NCBI RefSeq assembly: GCF_002915175.1
Contig: NZ_NXEJ01000004.1
Coordinates: forward strand, 372,001 to 436,000
Reading direction: 5' to 3'
Length of the DNA: 64,000 bases
Origin: Agrobacterium rosae
Lineage (GTDB): Bacteria > Pseudomonadota > Alphaproteobacteria > Rhizobiales > Rhizobiaceae
The position numbers were made by a program, and so were the translations under genes. Position 1 is the stretch's first letter. Each line of letters opens with the position of its first letter. The notes below the pieces were generated by a model that ran no database searches, was not told the DNA's origin, and saw nothing but the letters and a program-made list of their open reading frames with translations. Below, piece after piece: positions 24,650 to 33,665 of the stretch.

Positions 24650-24937
24650 TCAGTCGTCACGACCCAGGAACGACCAGTCGCGCACGATCCGGCGATCGAT
24701 GATCTTCAAAGAGCGATCGGGTTGGATTTGATAGGTCTCAATAACCCGGTCATCGAAGCGGCGGAAGTTATGCGTAAACGTGCTGCCGATGGGCGATTTG
24801 GTCAGCTTTGTACGGGGTTGCCCGTTATAGGTAATGCTGCCAGGGATAGGCTCGTAGCTTGAGGGTGATATCGTTGTCGTGCATCCGGCAAGACCGAGTG
24901 CCAGTCCTGCGCTGACTATGGCGGTGGTCAATTTCAT
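24650..24937 (-). CDS. Small lipoprotein, 95 residues
   Basis: Starts MKLTTAIVSAGLALGLAGCT, a signal peptide with the lipobox LAGC, so Cys19 would carry the lipid anchor. The mature part includes TISPSSYEPIPGSITYNGQP and ends ISLK-like DRRIVRDWSFLGRDD. GGGAGAG is five bases upstream of the ATG at 24937; the frame reaching 25195 runs into tRNA-Cys and is not used. I do not recognise a family with a known role; it is probably an inner or outer membrane lipoprotein facing the periplasm. Confidence 0.78.
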   Translation of the reverse strand: MKLTTAIVSAGLALGLAGCTTTISPSSYEPIPGSITYNGQPRTKLTKSPIGSTFTHNFRRFDDRVIETYQIQPDRSLKIIDRRIVRDWSFLGRDD

Positions 24938-25117
24938 GGCGCTCTCCCAAATATCGCTTTGATTGCATATCATTATGCAAAGTCCGTTGGACCGGTAAAC
25001 TGCTGGGAAAGAACGATGTTCCGCAATGAATGCGACGGCATAAAACGAGTTTGCGGTGGAGGGAATGATCCACTTTAACAAACTGATGCAAATCTTTGAT
25101 ATCTTGGTGAGTTGTTT

Positions 25118-25191
25118 TGGAGGCCTCGCCCGGAATTGAACCGGGGTGCAAGGATTTGCAGTCCTCTGCGTCACCACTCCGCCACGAGGCC
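25118..25191 (-). tRNA. tRNA-Cys (anticodon GCA)
   Basis: On the minus strand: acceptor GGCCTCG with CGAGGCC, anticodon stem AGGA/TCCT with loop CTGCAAA so anticodon GCA, T arm CCCGG-TTCAATT-CCGGG, discriminator T and an encoded CCA (complement at 25118-25120). Upstream, TTGCGC and TAAATC 17 bases apart could be the promoter. Confidence 0.95.
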
Positions 25192-25286
25192 TCACGAGCC
25201 TGATTGCTCAAGCTATGGCGGGGATTTAGAACGAATCCATTTTCCGCGCAATAGGGTAGGTTTGAAAAAGCGGAAGAAGTTTCGTG

Positions 25287-25326
25287 GAAAAGCCGCATGC
25301 TCTTTTCTAGAGCGATGCGGCTTTTC
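25287..25326 (-). terminator. Hairpin after the DUF3309 gene
   Basis: GAAAAGCCGCAT and ATGCGGCTTTTC arms enclose a second short stem (GCTCT...AGAGC). It lies eight bases past the DUF3309 stop and ahead of tRNA-Cys, ending in a short T run on the minus strand. Confidence 0.7.
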
Positions 25327-25334
25327 AAATCGTG

Positions 25335-25487
25335 TCAGATGCGGCCGAGAAGGACCAAAACCAGCACGATAACGAGAACGAGGCCAAGGCCGCCCGAAAG
25401 ACCATATCCGTAATTATGGTAGCCCCAGTTTGGCAGAGCGCCGATCAGGAACAGAATAAGCAGGATGACGAGAATTGTGCCGAGCAT
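25335..25487 (-). CDS. DUF3309 family small membrane protein
   Basis: 50 residues beginning MLGTILVILLILFLIGALPN, then WGYHNYGYGLSGGLGLVLVI and VLVLVLLGRI. Two hydrophobic spans separated by a Gly/Tyr-rich turn are the hallmark of DUF3309, a widespread proteobacterial microprotein of unknown function. GGAGG lies seven bases before the ATG at 25487 and a hairpin follows the stop. It is too short for most gene callers. The gap 25488-25734 to the next gene holds nothing I recognise. Confidence 0.88.
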   Translation of the reverse strand: MLGTILVILLILFLIGALPNWGYHNYGYGLSGGLGLVLVIVLVLVLLGRI

Positions 25488-25734
25488 GCTGGCCTCCAGA
25501 TGTTGTTGAGCGTTTCCAGTCCGTTATCAATGATTAGGCGGATAAAAAGTTCCCGCTTGAGGGGAGTTTTCGTGCCGTTGGGTGGTGAATTTGGTGGCGA
25601 AAGCCACAACTTGCCTTTTTCGCGTTCCGTGCGTGCGCTTGTGCTTGAAAGCGGCGGCGCAGGCAATTAAGACGGTAACCCACAGTGGTCTGAATTTCAG
25701 GCTGCGTCGAGCTTGTATTTGAGGCGAAAACGAC

Positions 25735-26406
25735 ATGATGGATTTCGAAACCGCACGCGGCAAGATGGTCGACAGCCAGTTGCGCACGACCGATGTGACC
25801 TCGCATTCTGTATTGAAGGCGTTTCTGGCAGTGCCGCGCGAGGAGTTCGTTCCTGCTGGCGTGAAGCAGATTGCCTATGCGGATGAGGATTTGCAGATCT
25901 GTCCGGCCAAGGACGGACTGGCTCCGCGTTACATCATGAAGGCTTCGCCACTGGCAAAATTGCTGCAACTGGCCGCCATCACCAAGGATGACGTCGTGCT
26001 GGAAATCGGCGGCGGCAGAGGCTATGTCTCCGCGCTTTTTTCGCAACTGGCTGGCTCCGTTGTTTCACTCGAGTCCGATGAAGAACTGAGCGCCAGCGCC
26101 ACCGCGACGCTGTCAGCGCTTGGCTACGACAATGTTGCGACGGTCAGTGGTGAGCTTGCAAAGGGTCATGCTGCGGAAGCGCCTTACGACGTCATCTTCA
26201 TCAATGGTTCGGTCGAGGAAGTGCCGTCTGCGCTGCTGGATCAACTGCATGATGGCGGACGTCTTATTGCCGTTGTCGGTTACGGCAACTCGGCCAAGGC
26301 GACGGTTTATCGTCGCGATGGCAAGGGTACGTCGTCCACCTCGTTTTTCAATGCCTCGGTCAAGCCGGTTCCAGGCTTTGGAAAGGCTCGCGAATTCGTT
26401 TTCTGA
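25735..26406 (+). CDS. Protein-L-isoaspartate O-methyltransferase-like protein (Pcm paralogue)
   Basis: 223 residues from MMDFETARGKMVDSQLRTTD. The SAM-binding motif VVLEIGGGRGYVSALFSQLA (about residues 82-101) and the PREEFVP element belong to the PCMT family. The substrate-side motif that in classical enzymes reads S-x-P is replaced by RYIMKASPLAKLL, so repair activity is doubtful. In other rhizobia a gene like this stands just ahead of tolC; here popZ follows instead. A second family member lies at 48365. It has its own terminator-like hairpin after the stop. Confidence 0.82.
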   Translation: MMDFETARGKMVDSQLRTTDVTSHSVLKAFLAVPREEFVPAGVKQIAYADEDLQICPAKDGLAPRYIMKASPLAKLLQLAAITKDDVVLEIGGGRGYVSALFSQLAGSVVSLESDEELSASATATLSALGYDNVATVSGELAKGHAAEAPYDVIFINGSVEEVPSALLDQLHDGGRLIAVVGYGNSAKATVYRRDGKGTSSTSFFNASVKPVPGFGKAREFVF

Positions 26407-26434
26407 TCATCGCAAACCGTTGGTAGAACGACCA

Positions 26435-26470
26435 GATGCCGGGCCTTTCGAGGTTCGGCATTTTTATTTT
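26435..26470 (+). terminator. Intrinsic terminator after the Pcm-like gene
   Basis: ATGCCG and CGGCAT arms with an inner CCT/AGG stem, followed by a T-rich tract, about 30 bases past the stop. Confidence 0.7.
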
Positions 26471-26619
26471 CTGCCTGCGAAACGCGAAATAAAGCTGTGT
26501 AACAAGCAGCTTACTGGGCCTGCGAGGATTCATTTCTGAGCCCCGGTGCCCTACAGTGAAGGTGATTCGGAGTGCGGGTATGCTCCGTTCCGTCTTGAAC
26601 GTGGAAATCGGGGATAAAA

Positions 26620-27540
26620 ATGGCTCAGCCCAACGTCGCGCGCGAACCATCCATGGAAGAAATTCTGGCGTCTATTCGCCGAATTATCGAAAGCAACGAA
26701 CCTGCTTCCGGGGACGCGTTTTCGGCACCATTGCCTCCGGTCTATGACGAGGAGGAGGAAGCCACGTCGTCTTTCGCGGCTGAACTCGCCAGCCCGCCAG
26801 CTCACGTGCCACCCGCCGCGAACCAGGCTTATGGCGCGCGCCAGCAATATGAACCGCAGGCAGCACCGCGCGGTGACGTGGCAGCAGCAGATGCGGCTGA
26901 AAAGACGATGTCTCTGGCCGATGTTGCTGCGCGCGTGCGCGCTGCCGCAGATCGCAATGCAGCGCTTGGCCCGCAGGGCTTGGCAGCTCAGCGACTGGTG
27001 GAAACGCCGTCCGCGCCGCAGGCAACGTTTCAGCAGGAGCGCCCACAGCGCCCGAACGATCTGCGCCCGCTGTTGAATGTTGCGCCGCCGGCACCCGTTC
27101 GCCAGCCACAACAGGCACCAGCGCCCGTACAGCCTGTTGCCGAGTTGCAAACACGCCCATTGCCGGGCTGGGAAGGCCTTGAGCTTCGTGGTGCCGTGGA
27201 GCCGGAACAGTCGGGGCCTGCGCCTGCATCTGCACCTGTTGAGGCTCAGCCGGAAATCGTAGCGGAACAGCCAGCATTGGCAACGCAGGAAGCTCCTGCC
27301 CAGCAGGACAACAGCCTTTCGCTGAACCTGATTTCCGCCGCCGCTGGCGCGCAGATTGCCCAGTCTTTCGGTGAACTGGCCGAAATGTTCGATGGCGTCG
27401 AGCGTCCGACAGTCGAGCAGATGGCGCACGATATGCTGCGCCCGATGTTGCAGGACTGGTTGGAAGACAACTTGCCAACGCTGGTCGAGCGATTGGTGCG
27501 GGAAGAGATCGAACGCGTGGCACGCGGCCCGCGTCGTTAA
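26620..27540 (+). CDS. popZ: Polar organising protein PopZ (DUF2497)
   Basis: 306 residues. The short N-terminal helix PSMEEILASIRRIIES binds client proteins; a long acidic and Pro/Ala/Gln-rich disordered linker follows (about 30-225); the C-terminal helices DMLRPMLQDWLEDNLPTLVE and RLVREEIERVARG drive oligomer formation. This is the build of PopZ, which forms a polar matrix anchoring the chromosome origin; in Agrobacterium it marks the growing pole. The linker is longer than in Caulobacter, as is usual in Rhizobiaceae. valS follows after a terminator. Confidence 0.92.
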   Translation: MAQPNVAREPSMEEILASIRRIIESNEPASGDAFSAPLPPVYDEEEEATSSFAAELASPPAHVPPAANQAYGARQQYEPQAAPRGDVAAADAAEKTMSLADVAARVRAAADRNAALGPQGLAAQRLVETPSAPQATFQQERPQRPNDLRPLLNVAPPAPVRQPQQAPAPVQPVAELQTRPLPGWEGLELRGAVEPEQSGPAPASAPVEAQPEIVAEQPALATQEAPAQQDNSLSLNLISAAAGAQIAQSFGELAEMFDGVERPTVEQMAHDMLRPMLQDWLEDNLPTLVERLVREEIERVARGPRR

Positions 27541-27562
27541 AAAGTCGAGATATTGGAATATT

Positions 27563-27592
27563 AGCCGCCTCTATAGCAGGGGCGGCTTTTTT
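27563..27592 (+). terminator. Intrinsic terminator after popZ
   Basis: AGCCGCC and GGCGGCT arms with an 11-base loop and six T, 23 bases after the popZ stop. Confidence 0.85.
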
Positions 27593-27692
27593 GTTTGCTA
27601 AGCTTGGTTGGTGAAATATCCTGAAGCTGTTGACTCTCGACCACCCATCCTTATTAAAAATCTACACAGAACTCTAGAATTCAGGCCAGTAA

Positions 27693-30536
27693 ATGCTCGA
27701 AAAGACCTACGATTCCGCATCCGTAGAACCCAAAATTGCCAAGGCCTGGGATGAGGCCAACGCGTTTCGCGCCGGTGCGAACGCAAAGCCGGGCGCGGAA
27801 ACGTTCACAATCGTGATACCGCCGCCGAACGTCACCGGCTCTCTGCACATGGGCCACGCGCTCAACAACACGCTTCAGGACATCATGGTCCGTTTTGAGC
27901 GCATGCGCGGCAAGGACGTATTGTGGCAGCCAGGCATGGACCATGCGGGCATCGCCACGCAGATGGTGGTCGAGCGCAAGCTGATGGAAAACCAGCTTCC
28001 AGGCCGCCGCGAGATGGGCCGTGAGGCGTTCATCGAGAAGGTCTGGCAGTGGAAGGAAGAATCCGGCGGGTTGATTTTCAACCAGCTGAAGCGTCTGGGC
28101 GCATCCTGCGACTGGTCGCGTGAACGCTTCACCATGGACGAGGGCTTGTCCGAGGCCGTTCTGGAAGTCTTCGTCTCGCTGTACAAGGAAGGTCTGATCT
28201 ACAAGGACATGCGCCTTGTGAACTGGGACCCGAAGCTGCTGACCGCGATTTCCGATATGGAAGTCGAGCAGTTGGAAGTGAAGGGCAATCTCTGGCACTT
28301 CCGCTATCCGCTCGAAAAGGGCGTGACCTATCAATATCCATGCGAGTGGGATGACCGCGGGCAACCACTTGAATACGAGACGCGCGATTATATCGTCGTT
28401 GCCACGACACGTCCGGAAACCATGCTGGGTGACACGGGCATTGCCGTGAACCCGGACGATGGGCGCTATAAGGCGCTGATCGGCAAGCATGTCATTCTGC
28501 CGATCGTCGGTCGTAGGATTCCGATCGTCGCCGACGATTACGCCGATCCGAAAGCCGGAACCGGTGCCGTCAAGATCACGCCTGCGCATGATTTCAACGA
28601 CTTTGAGGTCGGCAAGCGTGCGGGGCTGCGCGCCATCAATATTCTCAATATCGATGCGACCATTACTATCAAGGAAAACGAGGACTTCCTCGAGGGTCTC
28701 GATCACCCATCTGCATTGCACGGTGCGTGGGATCGCCTCGAAGGCCAGGACCGTTTCACGGCGCGCAAGATCATCGTAGAGATTTTCGAAGAGGCTGGAC
28801 TTCTCGACAAGATCGAGCCGCACAAGCACATGGTGCCGCATGGCGACCGTGGCGGCGTGCCGATCGAGCCGCGCATGACAGAGCAATGGTGGGTGGATAA
28901 CAAGACGCTGGCCAAGCCCGCCATCGAATCTGTGCGCGAGGGCCGCACCAACTTCGTGCCGAAGAATTGGGAAAACACCTACTTCCAGTGGATGGAGAAT
29001 ATCCAGCCCTGGTGCATTTCGCGTCAGCTCTGGTGGGGTCACCAGATTCCGGCATGGTACGGCCCGGATGGTCAGGTCTTTGTTGAGAAGACCGAGGAAG
29101 AAGCGCTTCAGGCCGCTATCCAGCACTATATCGCCCATGAAGGTCCGTGGAAGGCCTGGGTCGAGGAGAAGCTTGAGAACTTCAAGCCGGGTGAGATCCT
29201 GACGCGTGACGAAGACGTGTTGGACACGTGGTTCTCGTCTGCGCTGTGGCCGTTCTCCACGCTGGGCTGGCCGGAAAAGACGCCGGAGCTGGCGCGCTAT
29301 TATCCGACCAATGTTCTGGTGACGGGTTTCGACATCATTCCGTTCTGGGTCGTGCGCATGATGCAGATGGGCCTGCATTTCATGAAGGACGATGCCGGCA
29401 ATCCTGTCGAGCCATTCCACACGATCTACATCCATGCGCTGGTTCGCGACAAGAACGGCCAGAAGATGTCGAAGTCCAAGGGCAACGTCATCGATCCGCT
29501 TGACCTGATCGACGAGTATGGTGCGGATGCGCTGCGCTTTACGCTGGCCATTATGGCGGCGCAGGGGCGTGACGTGAAGCTCGATCCGGCCCGCATTGCC
29601 GGTTATCGCAATTTCGGCACCAAGCTGTGGAATGCGACACGCTTTGCCGAAATGAACGGCGTGAAGCGTGATCCGCACTTCCTGCCGGAAGCGACGACAC
29701 AGACTATCAACCGCTGGATTTTGACCGAACTTGCCGATGCGGCAAAAGAGGTGACGACGGCAATCGAGAATTATCGTTTCAATGATGCGGCGAGTGCGCT
29801 TTACCGCTTCGTCTGGAACCAGTTCTGCGATTGGTATCTGGAATTGCTGAAGCCTGTTTTCAGCGGCGATGACGAGGTTGCCAAGACCGAAGCGCAGGCT
29901 TGCGCTGCCTTCGTTCTGGAAGAAATCTATAAGCTGCTGCATCCGTTCATGCCGTTCATGACGGAAGAATTGTGGGAGCATACGGCGGGCGAGGGCGAAG
30001 CGCGTCAGGGCCTGCTGTGCCACACGGATTGGCCTGTTCCGACGTTCCGGGATGATGCAGCGGCGGCTGAAATCAACTGGTTGGTTGATCTCGTGTCCGG
30101 CATTCGTTCGACCCGGGCGGAAATGAACGTTCCGCCGGGCGCGACGGCACCGCTGGTGATCGTTGGTGCGAACCCAACGACGGAATCGCGGCTTGATCGT
30201 CACTCCGCAGCGATCCGCCGTCTGGCGCGTGCAGATGAGATTCTCGCCGCGGATGTCGCGCCGAAGGGCTCTGCGCAGGTCGTGCTGGGCGAGGCGACGG
30301 TTTGCGTGCCACTGGGCAACCTGATCGACGTCGGTGCCGAACGGGCGCGTCTCGACAAGGCCATCGGCAAGGCGGATGCGGAAATGGAGCGCATCGACAA
30401 GAAGCTGTCGAACGAGAAGTTCGTAGCCAATGCCGATCCCGCCGTCGTCGCTGCCGACCGTGAGCGCAAGGCCGAGCTGGAAGTGGAAATCAAGAGTCTG
30501 CGGACGGCACTTCAGCGCGTCAACGAAGCTGGCTGA
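27693..30536 (+). CDS. valS: Valyl-tRNA synthetase
   Basis: 947 residues. The class I signatures are HMGH at residues 52-55 (in PPPNVTGSLHMGHALNN) and KMSKS at 591-595. Between them lies the editing domain with TTRPETMLGDTGIAVNPDD. The C-terminal coiled coil starts near GNLIDVGAERARLDKAIGKA and ends the protein, as in other bacterial ValRS. It charges tRNA-Val and clears threonine mistakes. The start at 27693 is supported by the family; an AGG lies seven bases ahead. It has its own terminator. Confidence 0.98.
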   Translation: MLEKTYDSASVEPKIAKAWDEANAFRAGANAKPGAETFTIVIPPPNVTGSLHMGHALNNTLQDIMVRFERMRGKDVLWQPGMDHAGIATQMVVERKLMENQLPGRREMGREAFIEKVWQWKEESGGLIFNQLKRLGASCDWSRERFTMDEGLSEAVLEVFVSLYKEGLIYKDMRLVNWDPKLLTAISDMEVEQLEVKGNLWHFRYPLEKGVTYQYPCEWDDRGQPLEYETRDYIVVATTRPETMLGDTGIAVNPDDGRYKALIGKHVILPIVGRRIPIVADDYADPKAGTGAVKITPAHDFNDFEVGKRAGLRAINILNIDATITIKENEDFLEGLDHPSALHGAWDRLEGQDRFTARKIIVEIFEEAGLLDKIEPHKHMVPHGDRGGVPIEPRMTEQWWVDNKTLAKPAIESVREGRTNFVPKNWENTYFQWMENIQPWCISRQLWWGHQIPAWYGPDGQVFVEKTEEEALQAAIQHYIAHEGPWKAWVEEKLENFKPGEILTRDEDVLDTWFSSALWPFSTLGWPEKTPELARYYPTNVLVTGFDIIPFWVVRMMQMGLHFMKDDAGNPVEPFHTIYIHALVRDKNGQKMSKSKGNVIDPLDLIDEYGADALRFTLAIMAAQGRDVKLDPARIAGYRNFGTKLWNATRFAEMNGVKRDPHFLPEATTQTINRWILTELADAAKEVTTAIENYRFNDAASALYRFVWNQFCDWYLELLKPVFSGDDEVAKTEAQACAAFVLEEIYKLLHPFMPFMTEELWEHTAGEGEARQGLLCHTDWPVPTFRDDAAAAEINWLVDLVSGIRSTRAEMNVPPGATAPLVIVGANPTTESRLDRHSAAIRRLARADEILAADVAPKGSAQVVLGEATVCVPLGNLIDVGAERARLDKAIGKADAEMERIDKKLSNEKFVANADPAVVAADRERKAELEVEIKSLRTALQRVNEAG

Positions 30537-30563
30537 TTAAAAGACGGCAATACAGAGATTGGC

Positions 30564-30597
30564 AAAGGGCGCTTTTCCCACAGAAGAGCGCCCTTTT
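30564..30597 (+). terminator. Intrinsic terminator after valS
   Basis: AAAGGGCGCT and AGCGCCCTTT arms, 13-base loop, ending TTTT, 28 bases past the valS stop. Confidence 0.88.
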
Positions 30598-30975
30598 CAC
30601 GTTGAACGTGTAAACGAGAAACGCCGGTATCCCGGTGCCGAAGATTCGGGGGCTGCAGATTTGTCGCGCTATCTGCCCGCGTTTGCCCCAACCGCGCCCA
30701 AGGCGGCGAGATCGTGGCATTTCCATGTGAAAATTGTGGATGTGGTGCTCAGGCCACACTTTGCCCGCTTGCTGGCATATCATTCCATCTTTAAGGGTAT
30801 TAATCACAATTCATTAGAATAATGACCCAACATGTTCCCGTCGGGCAGGGCTGATCAGCATTTTACGTAAGTTATTTTTGCACTGCAAAAAGGATCGATA
30901 CCAGTGCGGCAGATTGTCTTTTTTTTCAAAGCACTGCACCTTCGGCACACGATATTGCCTTGATTGGGGAGAGAG
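30598..30975. other. Long gap ahead of the FadL-family gene, with a perfect dyad
   Basis: No convincing gene. At 30875-30891 there is a 17-base perfect dyad, TTTTTGCA-C-TGCAAAAA, about 85 bases before the porin start, which could be an operator. Open frames on both strands here lack ribosome binding sites and protein-like patterns. Confidence 0.5.
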
Positions 30976-32184
30976 ATGGCAACACAAAATCATTTTATAA
31001 GCGGCGCTTTGGGCCTTGCTATCGGTATCACGTCGATCACGCCTGCTTTTGCGGGTGGTCTTGAACGCGGCGGATACAATATTGACCTGCTTTTTGACAG
31101 TTCACGATTTGCGGCTGAATCGACGGCGACGTTTGTTGCGCCTCAGCGTAAGTTGAAGAATGTTACCGGAGCATTTCCTGGTTCGACGACTGCTGACGAT
31201 ACAGAGAATTATTGGGTTCCCAGAATAGGGCTTAAAGCGGGCTTTGGTGATGCAATTGATTGTATGGCTGATTATTCGCAGCCTTGGGGAGCTCACACCA
31301 AGCCAGGCAACACTTGGGCCGGGCGTGGTGAAAATATCGAAACCAAAGTTGACAGCGATAACTATGCTCTGACTTGCTCTTATAAGTTTGATGTAGGCAA
31401 AGGCCAGTTGAGATTTATTGGTGGTGGCTTTTATCAGGAGCTCTCTGGCTTCAAAGAGCGTCAGGTAACTCCAGCTGGCGGCGGCGGCACAGGCGTTGGT
31501 AGGCTGGACCTCGAAGGTGACGGATGGGGATGGCGTGCTGGTGTAGCTTACGAAATTCCAGAATATGCGCTTCGTGCAAGCTTGGTCTATAACAGTGCTG
31601 TTAAGCTGGATGACATCACTGGAACGCTCAATCTGTCGCAAGTCGCGGCGCTGGGTGGACCGGTCGTGGGCGTTCATGGCTCGCAAGATATGCCGGATTC
31701 TCTGGAATTAAAGTTTCAAACCGGGATCGCGCCGGGTTGGTTGGCACTAGGTTCGGTAAAATGGACTGACTGGAGTCAGTTCACGACGATACCGTTCTAT
31801 TGCAATAACGCTGTATTGGGACTTTGCAGTGCAGGTGGACGAGGCACTTCACTTGATCTCGGCTATCGTGACGGATGGACCGTATCTGGTGGCGTCGGTC
31901 ACAAGTTCAACGATCAGTGGAGTGGTGCCGTAACAGTGACTTGGGACCGAGGCACGTCTGAGGGCTTTGGGACGCAGACCGATACATGGACGCTGGGCGC
32001 TGGTGTGCAACATGCCCTGACCGAAAACGTTGAATTACGCGTCGCCGGTGCGATCGGTTTGTTGACGAGTGGCAGCTCACGTCCAATTACCAGTGGTGGC
32101 GTCGTTTTAGGAAATGGCGTTTCATATGATTTTGGCAATGATATTGTCGCTGCTGTTTCAACTTCTCTAAAAGTAAAGTTTTAA
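30976..32184 (+). CDS. FadL/TodX (OMPP1) family outer-membrane transport protein
   Basis: 402 residues from MATQNHFISGALGLAIGITS with a signal peptide cut likely after PAFA. The mature part starts GGLERGGYNIDLLFDSSRFA, has the alternating aromatic strands of a beta barrel, the FadL-type D-P-W-like segment KWTDWSQFTTIP and the ending strand AAVSTSLKVKF with terminal Phe. The family carries long-chain fatty acids or aromatic compounds through the outer membrane. GC content falls to about 40-50% across the gene, below its neighbours. GGGGAGAG precedes the ATG. A dyad upstream may regulate it and a terminator follows. Confidence 0.88.
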   Translation: MATQNHFISGALGLAIGITSITPAFAGGLERGGYNIDLLFDSSRFAAESTATFVAPQRKLKNVTGAFPGSTTADDTENYWVPRIGLKAGFGDAIDCMADYSQPWGAHTKPGNTWAGRGENIETKVDSDNYALTCSYKFDVGKGQLRFIGGGFYQELSGFKERQVTPAGGGGTGVGRLDLEGDGWGWRAGVAYEIPEYALRASLVYNSAVKLDDITGTLNLSQVAALGGPVVGVHGSQDMPDSLELKFQTGIAPGWLALGSVKWTDWSQFTTIPFYCNNAVLGLCSAGGRGTSLDLGYRDGWTVSGGVGHKFNDQWSGAVTVTWDRGTSEGFGTQTDTWTLGAGVQHALTENVELRVAGAIGLLTSGSSRPITSGGVVLGNGVSYDFGNDIVAAVSTSLKVKF

Positions 32185-32204
32185 CCTTCATTCACTCCAA
32201 ATCT

Positions 32205-32232
32205 AACCCGGCCTCACAAGGCCGGGTTTTTT
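32205..32232 (+). terminator. Intrinsic terminator after the FadL-family gene
   Basis: AACCCGGCCT, loop CACA, AGGCCGGGTT and a six-T run, 20 bases past the stop. Confidence 0.92.
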
Positions 32233-32402
32233 GTTGTCTGCCTAAAAAAATGTGACGATTTGGCAACAAATTTCTGCAACCTTCACGTAGCGTAAGAATG
32301 CGGACTTATTTGTCCATTTCCCGCCACAAACAAGTTGCTTGTCTGTCTTCAAGAACGCGGGGCGTGGAAGAATATACGGGCGTCTAAAGTGGTTCTGCGG
32401 AA

Positions 32403-32663
32403 GTGGTTAACGTGAAAACGGATGTGGATTCAGTGTCTAAGCAAGTAAAATCGGGAATAGATGTTCCTGTCTTGCTGGATGCCATCCTGACGGCCTTGAA
32501 ACGCCGTTATGTTGCCGGAAACGGCGCTTATATCTGTTTTCATGCAGAGACTGATTTAACGCCGCAGATGATCGCTGGCAGCACAGTCAAAAGTGCGGCT
32601 GGAAAGACGCAGTGTGGTTTAAAATCGCAGCCGCGTTTGAATTGGCTTTGCAGTATTGCGTGA
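32403..32663 (+). CDS. Uncertain small open frame, 86 codons
   Basis: A GTG-started frame in the 470-base gap between the FadL-family terminator and exoR. It reads MVNVKTDVDSVSKQVKSGID and includes the hydrophobic helix VLLDAILTALKRRYVAGNGA. No family is recognised and no good ribosome binding site is present. It may be a decayed gene or chance. Nothing else in 32233-32705 looks like a gene; the region just before exoR probably carries its promoter and leader. Confidence 0.25.
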   Translation: MVNVKTDVDSVSKQVKSGIDVPVLLDAILTALKRRYVAGNGAYICFHAETDLTPQMIAGSTVKSAAGKTQCGLKSQPRLNWLCSIA

Positions 32664-32705
32664 GTATTCGCTATACGCCGGGAAGAGTGAGAGAAGTCGG
32701 TTTAA

Positions 32706-33500
32706 ATGCTGAAATGTGACACCAATGTTTTGAGGCCACTGTGGGCCGGACTATTGCTTGCAGCGCTGGCAATGCCTGCTGCAGCTTTCGATATCAATTC
32801 TGGCGTCACCAAGGAATCCGGTCCGTTCGACCTCTTCAAATTCGGCTTCAAATCCTACAAGAGCGGCAAGAAAGACGATGCGGTCGAAGCGTATCGTTAT
32901 GCCGCTGAAAAGGGCCACACCGGCTCACGCTGGGCGCTCGCCAACATGTATGCCTATGGCGACGGTGTTGCGAAAAACGACTTCGAAGCTTTCAAGATCT
33001 ACAGCGAAATTGCCAGCCAGGGCGTCGAGCCGGGCTCGGAAGACACGGGCTTTTTCGTCAATGCCCTGCTGTCTCTGGCAGATTATTACCGCCATGGAAT
33101 TCCGGGCAGCCCGGTCAAGACCGATCTCTCCCAGGCCCGCCAGCTCTACTTTCAGGTTGCCTCCACCTTCGGTGTTGCCGAGGCACAGTTTGAACTTGCC
33201 CAGATGATTTTGGCAGGCGAGGGCGGTCGTTCCGATGCTCAGCAGGCCAAGAAATGGCTGAACCAGGCCCGCAAGCACGGCCATGCTGGTGCCATGTCCA
33301 TTTTCGGCAATCTGCTGTTTCAGGAAGGCCAGACTGTACGCGGCCTCGCTTTCATGACGGCTGCGCTGGACAAGTGTTCTGCCGTCAACTGCAAGTGGAT
33401 ACAGAACATGCAGGAACAGGCCTTCTCGGTGGCTGCTGAGGACGACAGACGTGTTGCGATATCGCTGGCGCAGAATATTTCTGCGGGTGACGCGGACTGA
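32706..33500 (+). CDS. exoR: ExoR, periplasmic Sel1-repeat regulator of the ChvG-ChvI (ExoS-ChvI) system
   Basis: 264 residues with a signal peptide (LRPLWAGLLLAALAMPAAAF) and a body of Sel1-type tetratricopeptide repeats: AVEAYRYAAEKGHTGSRWAL, the DFEAFKIYSEIASQGVEPGS unit, and ARQLYFQVASTFGVAEAQFE followed by AKKWLNQARKHGHAGAMSIF. It matches ExoR of Sinorhizobium and Agrobacterium closely. There it holds the ExoS/ChvG sensor kinase inactive in the periplasm; acid triggers its breakdown, which turns on succinoglycan and virulence functions and turns down motility. Sensor and regulator are not in the window. Confidence 0.94.
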   Translation: MLKCDTNVLRPLWAGLLLAALAMPAAAFDINSGVTKESGPFDLFKFGFKSYKSGKKDDAVEAYRYAAEKGHTGSRWALANMYAYGDGVAKNDFEAFKIYSEIASQGVEPGSEDTGFFVNALLSLADYYRHGIPGSPVKTDLSQARQLYFQVASTFGVAEAQFELAQMILAGEGGRSDAQQAKKWLNQARKHGHAGAMSIFGNLLFQEGQTVRGLAFMTAALDKCSAVNCKWIQNMQEQAFSVAAEDDRRVAISLAQNISAGDAD

Positions 33501-33546
33501 TTGCAATCGGCATGAGCCGATGACTGGGCGGTTCGTTCATTTGAGT

Positions 33547-33630
33547 CGTCATCCTCGGGCTTGACCCGAGGATCTAACGAACCCCAAGATCAAACGTGGT
33601 TAGATGCTCGGGACAAGCCCGAGCATGACG
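33547..33630. repeat. Intergenic palindromic repeat, copy 2
   Basis: Arms CCTCGGGCTTGACCCGAGG-type on the left and GCTCGGGACAAGCCCGAGC on the right, with outer GTCAT/ATGAC. It lies between the convergent exoR and xthA genes. Confidence 0.85.
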
Positions 33631-33665
33631 AGGATAGAGTGATTAGCTTAATCGCTATCTGATCT

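Noticed and set aside
27681..30203. An 840-codon open frame antisense to valS
   Set aside because: It lies wholly over valS in the frame that GC-rich codon use keeps open. It has no family pattern and no ribosome binding site of note.
30559..30822. An 87-codon plus-strand frame after valS
   Set aside because: It begins inside the valS terminator region, has no ribosome binding site and no protein-like pattern.
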